In this document: one piece after another, positions 19,237 through 30,197 of the stretch
Layout of the letters: every line of letters begins with the position of its first letter
How positions within the stretch are numbered: the stretch's first letter is position 1
The notes under the pieces: generated by a model
Told to the model about the DNA's origin: nothing
Seen by the model: the letters and a program-made list of their open reading frames with translations, nothing else
Databases searched by the model: none
Position numbers and translations under genes: made by a program
Source of the DNA: Pararge aegeria
Taxonomy: Eukaryota > Arthropoda > Insecta > Lepidoptera > Nymphalidae
DNA: 64,000 nt
Assembly (NCBI RefSeq): GCF_905163445.1
Contig: NC_053196.1
Span: forward strand, 15,339,501-15,403,500
Direction of reading: 5' to 3'

Positions 19237-19501
19237 AAATAAATAAATAATAAATAAATATACTACTACAATACACACATCGCCATATAGCCCCAAAGTA
19301 AACTACACTTATATGTGTTATGGGTACTAAGATGACTGATGAATATTTTTATGAGTTATATACATAAATACTTATAATATACGGATAAGACACTGAAAAA
19401 CATTCATGATCATGAAACAAACGTTTTCCAGTTGTGGGAATCGAGCCTACAGCCTTGGGGTCAAAAAGCAGGGTCGCTGCCCACTTCGCCAGTCAGCCGT
19501 A
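19237..19501 (-). mobile_element. SINE-A copy
   Basis: From TAAATATACTACTACAATAC to CTTCGCCAGTCAGCCGT, complete, with a modestly diverged head. A TAAA-rich stretch precedes it. Confidence 0.7.
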
Positions 19502-19735
19502 AGAATGCTTCGGTGTCGGAGCGAAACGTGCGTGGAGGGTATTTTGGATGGCCTGCGTGGTGCAGTGTACACAGAGTAATGAATAATAAAATACACCGTG
19601 CAGATTTGCCTGGTTCTCGCGGATTATAGCAAATAAGGCTTAATTTTCATTGTATACCATAGAATTCTATACCGTAACGCCGAAGATAAGAGGTATCTTG
19701 AAGTATCTCGTATATTAAAGAAATTTATAGACTTC
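19501..19735 (-). repeat. Repeat family Z copy without the palindrome
   Basis: CGGAGCGAAACGTGCGTGGA, TTTTGGATGGCCTGCGTGGT, CACCGTGCAGATTTGCCTGG. Colinear with 18.97-19.21 kb at a distance of 538 bp and preceded by a complete SINE-A copy. Confidence 0.5.
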
Positions 19736-20085
19736 ACAAAAATAATAATATCGCGTAAATAACCGCGAGGCACAGCCAGTAAATCACAATTCAAAACCTG
19801 ACAAATGTGCAATAAAATTTTAAAAAGCCGACAAATGCCAGACGCGTGAATAAAATGTGTGCACCGTTTGATGTGCGTGCGGCTGGCGGAATATATTTCT
19901 GAAATTCATTTTATGTCATACCTCAGCAACAAAAAGGTCTAAACCGTGCAATCCCGTGTTATTGCACGATCTATTGTTTTATAATTTCTTAGGCACGCTT
20001 TTTGGTAGAGATTGCACCAAAATACGTTTAAAAAATAGATTATCAAAAGTTTTTGATGGTTTTTAATGAATGTTCAGTAACAGTA

Positions 20086-20345
20086 AGGTCCCTCGCGACT
20101 TCGTCTGCGTATAAGTCGACCTTATAAGATAGACATATGCGGTCGCAGACTTATTTTAATTTAGAACAATTAAAGGGGAACCAACTTTGTAGTATATGGT
20201 TTTATCGAAGCGTTAACCGTTTACGCAGCGAACGCAGCGGAAGTTCTACTAAAGATAAAAAAACCCGATTTTGAAGAAACATTGTTCATTGGTGATATGC
20301 TCCTATTGGTCTTAGCGTGATTATGTATTGAATATACTCGTATAT
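20086..20345 (-). mobile_element. Helitron-like element, family H-B
   Basis: Shares the blocks GGTCCCTCGCGACTTCGTC, AAGTCGACCTTATAAGATAG, GGGGAACCAACTTTG, GCAGCGGAAG and CTCCTATTGGTCTTAGCG with the copy at 15.4 kb. The CTAG terminus is degraded to GTAA. Confidence 0.5.
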
Positions 20346-21411
20346 AGCTTTTAGCCTTTCTCGATAAATGCCCTATCCCACACTGAAATAATTTCTCAAA
20401 TCAGACCAGTAGTTCCTGAGATCATCGCGTTCATGTAACAAAAAAAAACCATACCAGCCAAACAGGCGTTTAGGGGTATGGCGAAGCCTCTCAGCAGACC
20501 AACATTTTATTTCGAAATGGTCACATTTAAATTTCATAAAGATCTCATCGGATCTTCAAAACGACATATGACAGCAAATCTACCGCGATTGACTCCATAG
20601 CATAAATATTATTTTTTTACGCATTCAAATAACATAACATCACGCCTGTACTCTCGTACAAAATTACTTACTTATTTGATACAACAATTATTTCAGAAAT
20701 CGGTTTATTTTGTTCAAATTAATTCCATCTTGTATGTCATATTATCTCCGTAACAAAAAGGTCAACAGGTACCGTGTAACGAACCCGTGTTTTTGCACGA
20801 ACTATTGTTTTATAAATCCTTCGATACGCGATTCATTCTAGTTTTTTTTATTAGAATCTAATAAATTTGTTATAACTTGTTATTTTAGTGATCTTTTAAG
20901 TAAGCATATAAGCGTTAAATGCATGTTGTGTTTACATATATTTGATTTTACAAAACATTTGTGTAACAAAGCTTATGTCAAAATCTATAAGTAGTAGGTA
21001 TATTAGGTCAGTGATAGTAGGTAAACCATAAATGGTATAAAAGAACTCTTAATCGTGCGACTTTATCCGTAGCTGACTTAATTACTGGATAAGGGGCGAA
21101 ATGATGCCGCTCCAAATATTGTCAAGGGGAATATGAAAGAATAGAGCTCTAATTTTTTTTTGTTTAAACGCGCTAATCTCTGTTCCTACCGCATTTTAAA
21201 GTTCTATTTTGCGTTCCAATTTTCAGTAAAACTGTTCAAATTTTTCCTCATAACAAGGTTAGCGGAAGACAATGGTATTTACGTTGACAAATAAAATGGC
21301 AAAATACGTTTATAAGGATTTATAAAAATTCTACTCCCAAATGGGTTAGAATGCGCTAACTTGGAGAAATCAGTCCGTTTGAAAAAAAACCTTTTGCGTA
21401 GTTGTTAATTC
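20346..21411. other. AT-rich stretch without recognised genes
   Basis: Contains imperfectly repeated text (TGCACGATCTATTG at 19.96 kb and TGCACGAACTATTG at 20.8 kb, with CCCGTGTT nearby), suggesting an old repeat not otherwise defined. No genes. Confidence 0.4.
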
Positions 21412-21555
21412 TTGAGCTACACAGACAGGAAAGTCGATGCGGTGGGTCAGAGTATATTGATCGACCCCCGACGAGGTGGACAGACGACATTAAGCGCGTC
21501 GCCAAAAAGACCTATGTCCAGCAGTGGACGTCTATCTGTTGATATGATGATGCTG
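21412..21555 (+). mobile_element. RTE-like LINE 3'-end fragment
   Basis: CGACCCCCGACGAGGTGGAC, CGACATTAAGCGCGTCGC, then AAGACCTATGTCCAGCAGTG and TGATGATG. It has an internal deletion between GTCGC and AAAAAGACC compared with other copies. Confidence 0.6.
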
Positions 21556-21949
21556 ATAAATTACTTTTATCAGGTAACAAGGCAAATTAAATACACATAA
21601 AATACTATACAATAGGAAGGGCTTTTTGTCTTGTTTCGCTATAAAGGCAGTCGTAAGTTAATATTATTATGTATAAAGATCCTAAGCTTTTCCGTCGATT
21701 ACGCTAAATGAGCAACACTAAAGCGTCACAACTCATAAAACATTTTTTTCTAATCCCCCGATAGCCGCCCCATGTGGTCCATACGTTACGGATATTGAAT
21801 ATAAAAGCCCCGGAATGGCCCCCGCGGGCATAATATCCGATGGATTTTGTCCATGGATTTTATAAATATTAGATAGGCGATTTTAGATTTTTTTGGTATA
21901 CAGGGTGTTTCATAATCAATTTTGTCTATAATATTTTTAAAGTCAGAAA

Positions 21950-22082
21950 TGAGAATCTGATGATATCAGGCGAGTCGCTGGGCGCCGCTGGAGGCAAGCG
22001 GCCCAGGACCGTGGATTGTGGAACTCCCTACAAAAGACCTATGTCCAGCAGTGGACGTCCATTGGTAGAAACGATGATGAAA
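21950..22082 (+). mobile_element. RTE-like LINE 3'-end fragment
   Basis: TGATATCAGGCGAGTCGCTG, GGCAAGCGGCCCAGGACC, then GACCTATGTCCAGCAGTGGA and ACGATGATGA. Same 3' family as 42.9 kb. Confidence 0.6.
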
Positions 22083-22979
22083 GATTGCCTCTATATACAA
22101 ACACTTCTTCATAGTATTGTTTTAAATAATAAATATATTGCGCAATTCATCAGCGAATTGAGTAACTGTTCAACCATTACTCTACATCTGTTTATTCGAG
22201 CGTCGCATAAAAACTGTTCAACCAATTATAGGTTTTGTTAAAATCGAGGTGTTCCGAAGCCTAACTTTTATAATAGGATTTTTTATTAATAGAGTTATGA
22301 ATAGTAATTGTTGGAAAGTATAATATTCAGTAAATTTTCGTCGTGAAAACTTTCATCCGCTATTCTATACTCACTACGCCACGTCGCCCACCATCCAATT
22401 CAGTCTCGCTAGTTGTTCTATCAGACTTTTTTTTCGTTCGTCTAGTCATATAGGTCTAAGCGTGATTTTAAATAGCCTGTAACCTTCTTCAAGAGTTGAG
22501 CTATCAAAAGCCAAAAAGATTTTAAAGCCAGAGAAAAGATTAGCGAACAAACAAAAAAACTCTAAGATTTGAAGCTTTAGAGTTATTTTGTTACAAAATG
22601 TAAAAATTATGGCAATGTTTACACATGAGTTTTTATTGTCTTTTAAAGGATTTTCTCATCTCATCTGTATCTTTGGAGTGGAGGAAGGTGGACTTCCTTT
22701 GGAAATCGGTTAAATCGACTTTTCATATTTCTGCTATTATCTTCACCCTGCTTGCCTTTTACCCCACTAAAACTTTATAAGGTTCTCATCAAAAAGACGA
22801 ATTAAGTTATTTCAAATATCTCTAGCGAGTCATGACAATTAGTTTAGATTTGACGGAGACATGGAGTAAGATGAATGACCACCAAGAACTACAGCGTCTT
22901 GTGGTTGGTCATAAATTTACACGCCACCGCGGACTCGGTATGCTATATATATAAGTCAAATTCAGGCTAAGCTAGCTAG

Positions 22980-23397
22980 CTAAATAAACCTAGGCTAGCC
23001 TTAGCCTTAAAAGGTTGTTTCTAAATTATTGAAGCGTAATAACTAATTAATTTTTATTTCAAGCAATTTAAATATCACTTGCTAACGGTGAAGGAAAACA
23101 TCGTGAGGAAGAGGCTGAAAGTTAATTATATTCTCAACGGCGTGTGAAGTCTACAAATCTACACTGGGCTAGCACGTGGTGGACTTTGACCTTACCCACT
23201 TCCAGTGGCGTGCACTTCATACATGCACAAAAGCACTGCCTACCCTAAAATTTATATAGAACTCGTATAGGAGGAGATTTTTTCCCTGCTGTATGCATAC
23301 TCTGGTAAGAAACCCGGTGCACACCACTGCCCCCCTTCTCATTGTGGGAGGAGACCCGCATCCTGTAGTGGGCCGGTAATGGGTTGCTATGATGATG
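22980..23397 (+). mobile_element. SINE-C copy (partial), interrupted by a MITE
   Basis: AGCAATTTAAATATCACTTG, GGTGAAGGAAAACATCGTGA, GGGCTAGCACGTGGTGGACT, then after the MITE CCTTCTCATTGTGGGAGGAG and TAGTGGGCCGGTAATGGGTT. The 5' head is not clear before 23040. Confidence 0.6.
23203..23329. mobile_element. Small hAT-like MITE nested in SINE-C
   Basis: CAGTGGCGTGCAC at 23203 is paired with GTGCACACCACTG ending at 23329 (13-bp inverted termini, one mismatch). It lies within SINE-C sequence, and flanks CCCACTTC / CCCCCCTT are loosely compatible with an 8-bp duplication. An end fragment of the same element lies, inverted, at 17996-18053. Confidence 0.6.
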
Positions 23398-23439
23398 AAT
23401 CACTAATTAGTCAAATGCACGACAATCTATATTATTTGA

Positions 23440-23682
23440 CAGCCGAGTGGCGCAGTGGGCAGCGACCCTGCTTTCTGAGTCCAAGGTCTTGAAAATTGTT
23501 GTGCGATAAACATGAATGTTTTTCAGTGTTTGGGTGTTTATCTGTATATTATAAGTATTTATGTGTATTATATTCATAAAAAATATTCATCAGCTATCTT
23601 AGTACCCATAACACAAGCTACGCTTACTTTGGGGCTAGATGGCGATGTGTGTATTGTCGTAGTATATTTATTTATTTATCTT
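23440..23682 (+). mobile_element. SINE-A copy, head damaged
   Basis: GTGGCGCAGTGGGCAGCGAC (box A) then GAGTCCAAGGTCTTGAAAAT. Box B and about 25 bp are deleted. Body and TATTTATTTATTT tail intact. Confidence 0.7.
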
Positions 23683-24299
23683 ACTTCCTTTTAGCTGTTC
23701 CAAGTTTACAGCTATCTACAATGGTTACTTAGTTATTATTAATTCAACTAAGCTGGTCTGATTTGCATGTTAAGTAACCAATCAACGGAAAACGATAGGC
23801 ACATGCGTGAGACATGCGTATACAGAATATGAAATTAATAAGCTAGGAAATATTATGACTAATCATCAGCCTACTACGTCTCACTGCACGAAAGGAAGAA
23901 ATTGTATCTTCCCACAGCTTAAAGAAGCAGACACAACGGACCTGTTTTTAGATAATATACATTTTGTTGTCTGCGAAAAGTGCAGAACTCTTTTGTGGGG
24001 TTGATACACGCTTTTACAACATGATTTTTAAGGTAATTCTTGACCTACCAATACATTTAAAAAATGTGGAAAAACACATCTATACATTTATTTATTTAGG
24101 AAGCCAACGTTATATACAATGTATTAAAATTATTATAATGCTTATAATAATTTACAGTAATATTCTGAATTTTACATTGTATACACCACTTACAGGCTAA
24201 CTCTGCATGCATCATGAAATATAGACGTTCTTCAATATACAGAACCCAAAATTTGATGAATTCCTTAATGACAAGGTAGATTGGAAGCTGCCAGCTTTG

Positions 24300-24490
24300 C
24301 TCAGAAAAATGATTGTAAATGTTGATGTTGGAAAAGAGCTACTGAGATTCTTGCCGGCTCTTCTCGGTAGAATCTGCTTTCCGAACCGGTGGTAGAGTCA
24401 CTACAAACATACATACTTGACGGTTCAAAAGTGCTTATGAAGTAGGCCTACTTGAAATAAATGAATTTTGAATTTGAATTTGAATTTGTT
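24300..24490 (+). mobile_element. LINE 3' end, GAATTT-tailed family
   Basis: GAGCTACTGAGATTCTTGCC, CTTCTCGGTAGAATCTGCTT, then AGTAGGCCTACTTGAAATAA and a repeated GAATTT tail at 24466-24488. Shared with 38.32-38.51 kb (inverted) and a short piece at 55.36-55.41 kb. Confidence 0.65.
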
Positions 24491-24650
24491 CAAGCTCGTA
24501 AGTGGCTTAGACTCCTTGAAAAGATTCCATCAATTTCGGCACAGTGATACGATATGCTCGTTCAAATAGGAAGACAGATAAGATGAATATTTAAAAAGGG
24601 TGTTCGGGTTATAGTATCGTTCGTATAATCATATGAACGCGATAAGAAAC

Positions 24651-24683
24651 ATTCTATATTACAGTCTATCTGTAATATAGAAT
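24651..24683. repeat. 14-bp hairpin
   Basis: ATTCTATATTACAG, loop TCTAT, CTGTAATATAGAAT. Confidence 0.75.
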
Positions 24684-24814
24684 TTCGTCAATGTTATTTA
24701 TTGGTATAGAAAATATACACGTATGGGAAAATAAGCAACTTTAGCAAACGCTTTTATATGTACACATGTAATGTCTGGTAGTACATGAACCATTTTGAAC
24801 AATATAAATATCTC

Positions 24815-25145
24815 ATAAGAGGGCTCAGAGTCACTCAGCGAGCGATGCAAAGAGCAAAGAGCTAGAAATGAGGAAATCCGTAGAAGAACTAATGTTACCG
24901 ACATAGCTCAACAAGTCGCGAAGTTAAAGTGGCAATGGGCGGGACACATAGCTCGGAGAACCGATGGACGTTGAGTTTCCAAGGTGTTGGAGTGGCTACC
25001 CCGCACCGATAAACGCAGCGTTGGTCGACCCCCAACCAGATGAACAGACGACAACAAGCGAGTTGCGGGGAGCCGTACTACTGGATACAAGCGGCCCAGA
25101 ATCGTGGATTTTGGAACGCCCAAAAAAAGTTCATGACGATGATAT
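24815..25145 (+). pseudogene. RTE-like LINE C-terminal fragment, decayed
   Basis: Matches the 42.9-kb copy: CAGAGTCACTCAGCGAGCGA, GGCAATGGGCGGGACACATA and GGCCCAGAATCGTGGATTTT. Frameshifted, with a tail AGTTCATGACGATGATA. Confidence 0.65.
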
Positions 25146-25374
25146 AAACAATAGCTGTAATTATTTATAAATAAGTTATAAAGCGAAGGAGTTTCTTTGT
25201 TTCCATATTTGAATGCACTAATCTGAAAAACTAGCCATCCGATTGGAAATCCTTTATAGGTTAAGAGATCGAATATCTCAAAGTATCAAAATCAAAGCCT
25301 AGGTATATATAGAGTCAACTTTCATCATCGTAACGTAAATCTTTTGTAAGGAGTTCAAAAAAGAAACCTCGCTG

Positions 25375-25495
25375 AAGGTCTCCCAACGCTGCGCTTAATA
25401 CCGGTGTGGTCTTGCCATTCCAGCAACCGGGGACAACAAAATTATAGTTTCTTTGAGCTATATCTCCCGCCCATTGTTACGTCCGCTTTTAAACT
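25375..25495 (-). mobile_element. RTE-like LINE internal fragment
   Basis: CCAACGCTGCGCTTAATACC, TTGCCATTCCAGCA and GCTATATCTCCCGCCCATTG correspond, inverted, to the middle of the RTE-like tail. Confidence 0.5.
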
Positions 25496-26049
25496 AGTTA
25501 CAGTAAAGTTTTAGTTTCGGACTTTGCTTTCATAAATAACATATCACGAGAGTGAAACTACTGGGCACAGCCATTTTCTACCATATAATATTAAAATCTC
25601 CATTTATTTAAAAAATAAAATTGCATTATAATTGGGTGCATTTTACATCATCCTGTACACAGGTTGTTATTAGTATTAATAAATATAAGGCAGGGGCGCA
25701 CGATGTTTGCGAAAACGATATTTCGTTAAAATAATTAATAGAGGCCCCATTTTCGATTAGCTAGGGGTCCAACGACATATTTCATTATAGCGTGGGGTGT
25801 TAAATTAATTTCCTTAAGTGATATGAAAATTTAAGGGGTGCATTAATATAAATTGCATAGAGAAACGCATGCCAAATGTTGTTTTACGATTTTCTGACAT
25901 TCTTTTGTTGAGCTATTTGTTTTTAGCAATCATGTGTTAGCGGTTGCCCACCTGGCTGTTACTACGCCATATTGACGCCACTGTGACGTCAATAGAAGAT
26001 TCATTAATATAGGTTAATATAGTGCCCTTACATTGGGTCGGTAACGTTC

Positions 26050-26516
26050 CCACTTTTTTTTTTTGTACGATTGTGTGTAGCTGATTAACGTTAATGATTT
26101 TAAAAGCGTAACGCTGGCTTGTTGGCTAGCCTCGGAATGGGGCTCTGCCAGTTTTGTTTGAATTTGAACCCTAGGGCTCGAAGAAGTGAAGGGATCCTCG
26201 ACCTGAGGGCGCCTCATGTGAGCCCGAACCTCGGCTTAGGCGACGATTGGAGTGAAAGGGTTAAGGATGGTGATTATCTTCACGCTTATAAGTGTGAGTG
26301 AGCCCACGTCCGGATGACGTCAGAAGTCGGGGACCTCGTCTTCGCCGGCGAAGACGCTGTGCAGAGGTTGATTGTGTGTTCTGATAGGGAGCATTGTCAG
26401 TAGTAATCTGATCGTCAGGGTCGTGAAGGATATGTTTAGGCCTCCTCTTGTTGAGAGTGGCGCTAAGGTTGGGTGAGTAAAAAGAAGCTGCAACTATGAG
26501 AGGGTTGGGATGTCGG
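26050..26516 (-). pseudogene. GC-rich LINE-like 3' remnant, family unknown
   Basis: A T-run at 26054-26064 looks like a reversed poly-A. The minus frame 26554-26261 is open for 97 codons (IVAASFYSPNLSATLNKRRP, then a basic stretch RLRRRRRGPRL) and a second stretch near 26217-26014 encodes SSPRVQIQTKLAEPHSEASQ. GC content is far above that of the neighbours. I do not recognise the family. Confidence 0.4.
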
Positions 26517-26640
26517 ATAGCGGTCCCTCGCGACTTCGTCCGCGTATAAGTCAACCTTAAAAGATATGCCGTCGTGGACTTTTTTCAAGTAAACAAAATC
26601 TTCAGTTTCTTTCAATTTCTCGACAAAAACCTAATCTTCC
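26517..26640 (-). mobile_element. Helitron-like element fragment, family H-B
   Basis: Only the terminal part is present (CGGTCCCTCGCGACTTCGTC, then AAGTCAACCTTAAAAGATA). It directly abuts the GC-rich LINE-like remnant ending near 26510. Confidence 0.45.
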
Positions 26641-26649
26641 CCAGTGCCT

Positions 26650-26770
26650 GCAATATGAGTCCCTTAGAGTGAATAGGCATCTTCTAGGCACACGCGCTCC
26701 ACCTTGGGTTGCATCATCACTTAACATCAGGTGTGATTGCAGTCAAGCGCTCATCTCTAAACAAACCAAG
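26650..26770 (+). mobile_element. LINE 3'-end fragment, same family as 15.7 kb
   Basis: GTGAATAGGCATCTTCTAGGCACACGCGCTCCACC, given here in two parts as GAATAGGCATCTTCTAGG and CACACGCGCTCCACC, matches the end of the ORF and the 3'UTR at 15845-15950, and continues through GTGTGATTGCAGTCAAGCGCTC. Confidence 0.5.
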
Positions 26771-26894
26771 CCGGAGAAGTGCGGACTGGCATAAGCGTAC
26801 TCAGCTTCCAGGCAAAGGGGGGGCATAGCATTTAGAGCTGAGCTGCCCTAACCACACCTCAATACGCCCATGCGGATTGGTATATTTGAGATTG

Positions 26895-27095
26895 AGACCT
26901 TTGCGAACGTTATAGAGAACTCGCAGGTATCCAGGTTTCGTCACCATGTTTTACTTCACTGTTAAATCAAGTAACGTTTTAAATTCCTTAAATTAAAAAA
27001 GCACATAACTCCGAAAAGTTGGAAATGCGTGCCGGGGCTCGAACTCGGCCTTGAGAAGCCGAAGCTTTAGCCACTAAGCTTAATGGTTAAAGCTG
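26895..27095 (-). mobile_element. SINE-C copy
   Basis: AGAGAACTCGCAGGTATCCA, AGCACATAACTCCGAAAAGT, GGGGCTCGAACTCGGCCTTG, TTTAGCCACTAAGCTT. Confidence 0.55.
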
Positions 27096-27617
27096 ATATA
27101 GGGGTTTAGCTGTAGCATAGATATTTAGTTTTAAAACTCTTATTTCAATCAAAACACTTGTCAGAAATAAACTTAACACTATTTCAAGTTACTGAAAAAC
27201 ACTATAAATGCGACATGCCTTCTTTTGCTCTACAGCCCCTTACTTGAGTTTTGAAGTAAAACACGACTAAGAAAATGCAAATTCACAAGAACCGTGCAAC
27301 ACAGAAGCCCTTCAAATTCCGTCCAAAATGGCAGCTGCCTACCATCTGTCCAAGAAATCGATTAGAAATCGCTTCGAAGCTCCGGAATAATGGAGATATT
27401 GTGAATTTTGCACCCACTTTTACAGATAAGAAACGCAAAGGTATCGAGTGTCTTTTGTTATCTGTCTAACATCTGCCGTGGACAATAAATAGCGATAAAA
27501 TAGAATAAAAGACAAGAGGTGTCACTCTACTCTCATAATGTATCAGTATCTTTTTAATTTTTGACGTTGATATAATTAATAAACTAAGGACGATGACTTT
27601 GATGTTGTTTATAATAA

Positions 27618-27880
27618 ATAAATAAATAAATATACTACGACAATAGACACATCGCCATCTAGCCCCAAAGTAAGCGTAGCTTGTGTTATGGGTACTGAGA
27701 TACCTGATGAATATTTTTTTATGAATATAATACACATAAATACTTATAATATACAGATAAACACCCAGACACTGAAAAACATTCATGTTCATCACACAAA
27801 CACTCTCCAGTTGTGGGAATCGAACCCACGGCCTTGGATTCAGAAAGCAGGGTCGCTGCCCACTGCGCCACTCGGCCGTC
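27618..27880 (-). mobile_element. SINE-A copy, complete
   Basis: Full length with a good box A (GGCGCAGTGGGC) and box B (GGTTCGATTCC). It follows a TAAA repeat at 27611-27632, a likely insertion target. Confidence 0.75.
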
Positions 27881-27914
27881 TAAATTTCTTAAAATTAATC
27901 TTCTTTTCTATTCC

Positions 27915-28200
27915 TATACAAGCAAGCCCTTGACTGTAATCTCACCACGTGGTAAGTGATGATGCAGTCTAAGATGGTTGCGGGTTAACCTGTTAGTGAG
28001 TATGGCAGATATATTAAACTTATTAGGGGAACGTTAAACCACTTAGCGGCACTTCTTTGTCGGTAACTAGCCATGGCCGAAGCCTTCCACGATACCAGAG
28101 AAATTTCAGAAATTATAAATTCCTAAAATTTTCGGGAATCGAACCCCGAACCTCCAACTTAAAACCACAGCGTTCAATATATTGACGTGTAATAGGCTCT
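27915..28200 (-). mobile_element. SINE-B copy
   Basis: CAAGCCCTTGACTGTAATCT, TGATGATGCAGTCTAAGATG, GCCGAAGCCTTCCACGATAC and GGGAATCGAACCCCGAAC (box B reversed). Confidence 0.6.
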
Positions 28201-28249
28201 GTCAAAATTACCAACCTATTAATCGACCTCAGTGCGAAGAGCTTGTCTG

Positions 28250-28380
28250 GCCCTAGTCCAAAAGCTGGCCACGTGCGTATTCGTGGACTTCACACACCTT
28301 TGGGAGCGTTATGGAGAACTTTCCGAACGATGTTACAAGTTATATTAAATCCCTTAAAACACACATACGAGTAACTCACA
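28250..28380 (-). mobile_element. SINE-C fragment
   Basis: GGCCACGTGCGTATTCGTGG, ACTTCACACACCTTTGGGAG, TTATGGAGAACTTTCCGAAC. Body only. Confidence 0.5.
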
Positions 28381-28524
28381 AAAGCTAGAGGTGAGAACGA
28401 GCTGATGTCCACAAACTAATTTCGAAATCTTTCCTATTAGGCATTGATAACTTTTTCATTTAATTAGACCTTTAGACGTATTTCTTATTCAAAGTGCCTT
28501 TAAAGACAATAAATGCAAAAGCAA

Positions 28525-28959
28525 TCCCTACTAATATAATAAATGTCACTGTAAGTTTGTTTGTTACGCTTTCACGCAAAAACTACTTAACTTACTACTT
28601 AGGATCGGTCCTCATGAAACTTTGTATTCTTGGAAGTGTTAGAAGTAATATAGGTACTTTTTATCCCGACATTAAGCTCGGTTCCTTTGGGAGAAGTGTT
28701 TGACGATTTTACACCATAACCGACAAATTATAACCGATTTAAATAATTATTTTTTGTACTATACTGGTAATACTATGTGTTTAATTTTGCCCAAACTGTA
28801 GTTCGAGATAGAGAAAAGAACTCCTCAGCGGACAGCAGCAAACCCCTCATTTAAGGCTTAGCGATACTGAATACTTAATTTTTTTTAGAACTGCTTCTAA
28901 ATTTAATGCCACATGATAAAACTAAATCAAACGCAGACAAAGTCGCGGGTAACAGCTAG
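28525..28959 (+). mobile_element. Helitron-like non-autonomous element, family H-A
   Basis: Begins TCCCTACTAATATAATAAATG after an A and ends GTAACAGCTAG before a T. It is colinear with the copy at 18.3 kb, with small indels (a short internal duplication of the ACTTA part and a deletion around 28.69 kb). Confidence 0.6.
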
Positions 28960-29534
28960 TCATTTATAAAATAAGGCTAGTAAATACGATATAGTTATTA
29001 AAAACGGCATGCATAAATAAATTGTCGTATTCGGGTGACATTTCTCATTTCTGGTTTAAGTCCGCATTAAATCCTGTAGCTACTTACTGCCTGTATTAAA
29101 TAAAATTATAAGTAGATAACTAGTGGCAATTAAATTATTTACATTTAAATTAAGGTTTAAAATAAATTTTTAACTGTTAATAGATATAGTATATAATTAA
29201 ACGTCGGTTTAAAATAAAGGTTTTCACAATCATCTGGTTTCGATTACTTCACTCAAACAGACTTACAAAACATGTATTTTATTTGCATCCCACCCTCACA
29301 AGATTTCAAGGCGAACCCCATGGGTAGGGTGACCATATTTGTATGAAAATGGTACGGTACTGAAGCAGAAACAGTCTTATAGTGTCCAGACAGGACAGGC
29401 CAAATACAAATATTTAATTATATGTGTAAAACTAAATTCCAATCTTTTTGCGATCACAAAAATATGTTAAATATTTTATATACAACGCGTAAAGGAATTA
29501 AGAAATACTGTTGAACGGTGTGATCACGATATTT

Positions 29535-29830
29535 CATAAGGAATCACTCTGTAAAAATATAAAATCAAGAGAAGCATATTTATGTTACCATAGAAACGAA
29601 TTCAAAACATTCTTATTGTTTACTTATGACAAACCTATTGTAGATAATAGATTAGACGCGTACCTAATAAAGTGACAGAAGTCATTTGATTTTACATTTG
29701 CATGCGATGTTAGCGATGTATCTGATTTCTTTCAGTAAAAACTACAGCAATGTCTTACTGAAAAACTATAACCGTTTCGGTTTCACAAGTAAGTCTCAGA
29801 TACAGGTAAAAATGTTAAAAATCCTCTAAA
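29535..29830 (+). repeat. Unassigned repeat Y
   Basis: AAGGAATCACTCTGTAAAAA, GAATTCAAAACATTCTTATT, TAGACGCGTACCTAATAAAG, TGATTTCTTTCAGTAAAAAC, CGGTTTCACAAGTAAGTCTC. About 300 bp, no coding capacity, no clear inverted termini. Confidence 0.5.
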
Positions 29831-29886
29831 TCCTTTGAAGTTTTATTTCGATTTTCCATTCCACATGATGGAATGAAAAATTAAGT

Positions 29887-30036
29887 GACGGACGATTGGC
29901 GCAGTGGGCAGCGACCCTGCTTTCTGAGCCAAGGCCGTGGGTTCGATTCCCACAACTGGACAATGTTTGTGTGATGAACATGAATGTTTTTCAGTGTCTG
30001 GGTGTTTATCTATGTATTATAAGTATTTATATACTT
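29887..30036 (+). mobile_element. SINE-A head half, fused tail-to-tail with next
   Basis: GACGGACGATTGGCGCAGTG, intact box B GGTTCGATTCC, to TATTATAAGTATTTATATAC, where orientation flips. Confidence 0.7.
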
Positions 30037-30197
30037 ATATACTACGACAACGCACATATCGCCATCTAGCCCCAAAGTAAGCGTAGCTTGTGATACGGGT
30101 AGATTACTGATGAATATTTTTATGAATAATATACATAAATACTTATAATATACAAATAAACACCCAGACACGGAAAAATATTCATGCTCATTACCAT
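30037..30197 (-). mobile_element. SINE-A fragment, inverted, joined to the previous
   Basis: ACTACGACAACGCACATATC ... ACCCAGACACGGAAAAATAT TCATGCTCATT (in pieces), lacking the head. Confidence 0.7.

Noticed and set aside
29895..29960. tRNA genes at this and other SINE heads
   Set aside because: Box A and box B are good, but each is followed by the common SINE body, so they are SINE promoters and not tRNA genes.
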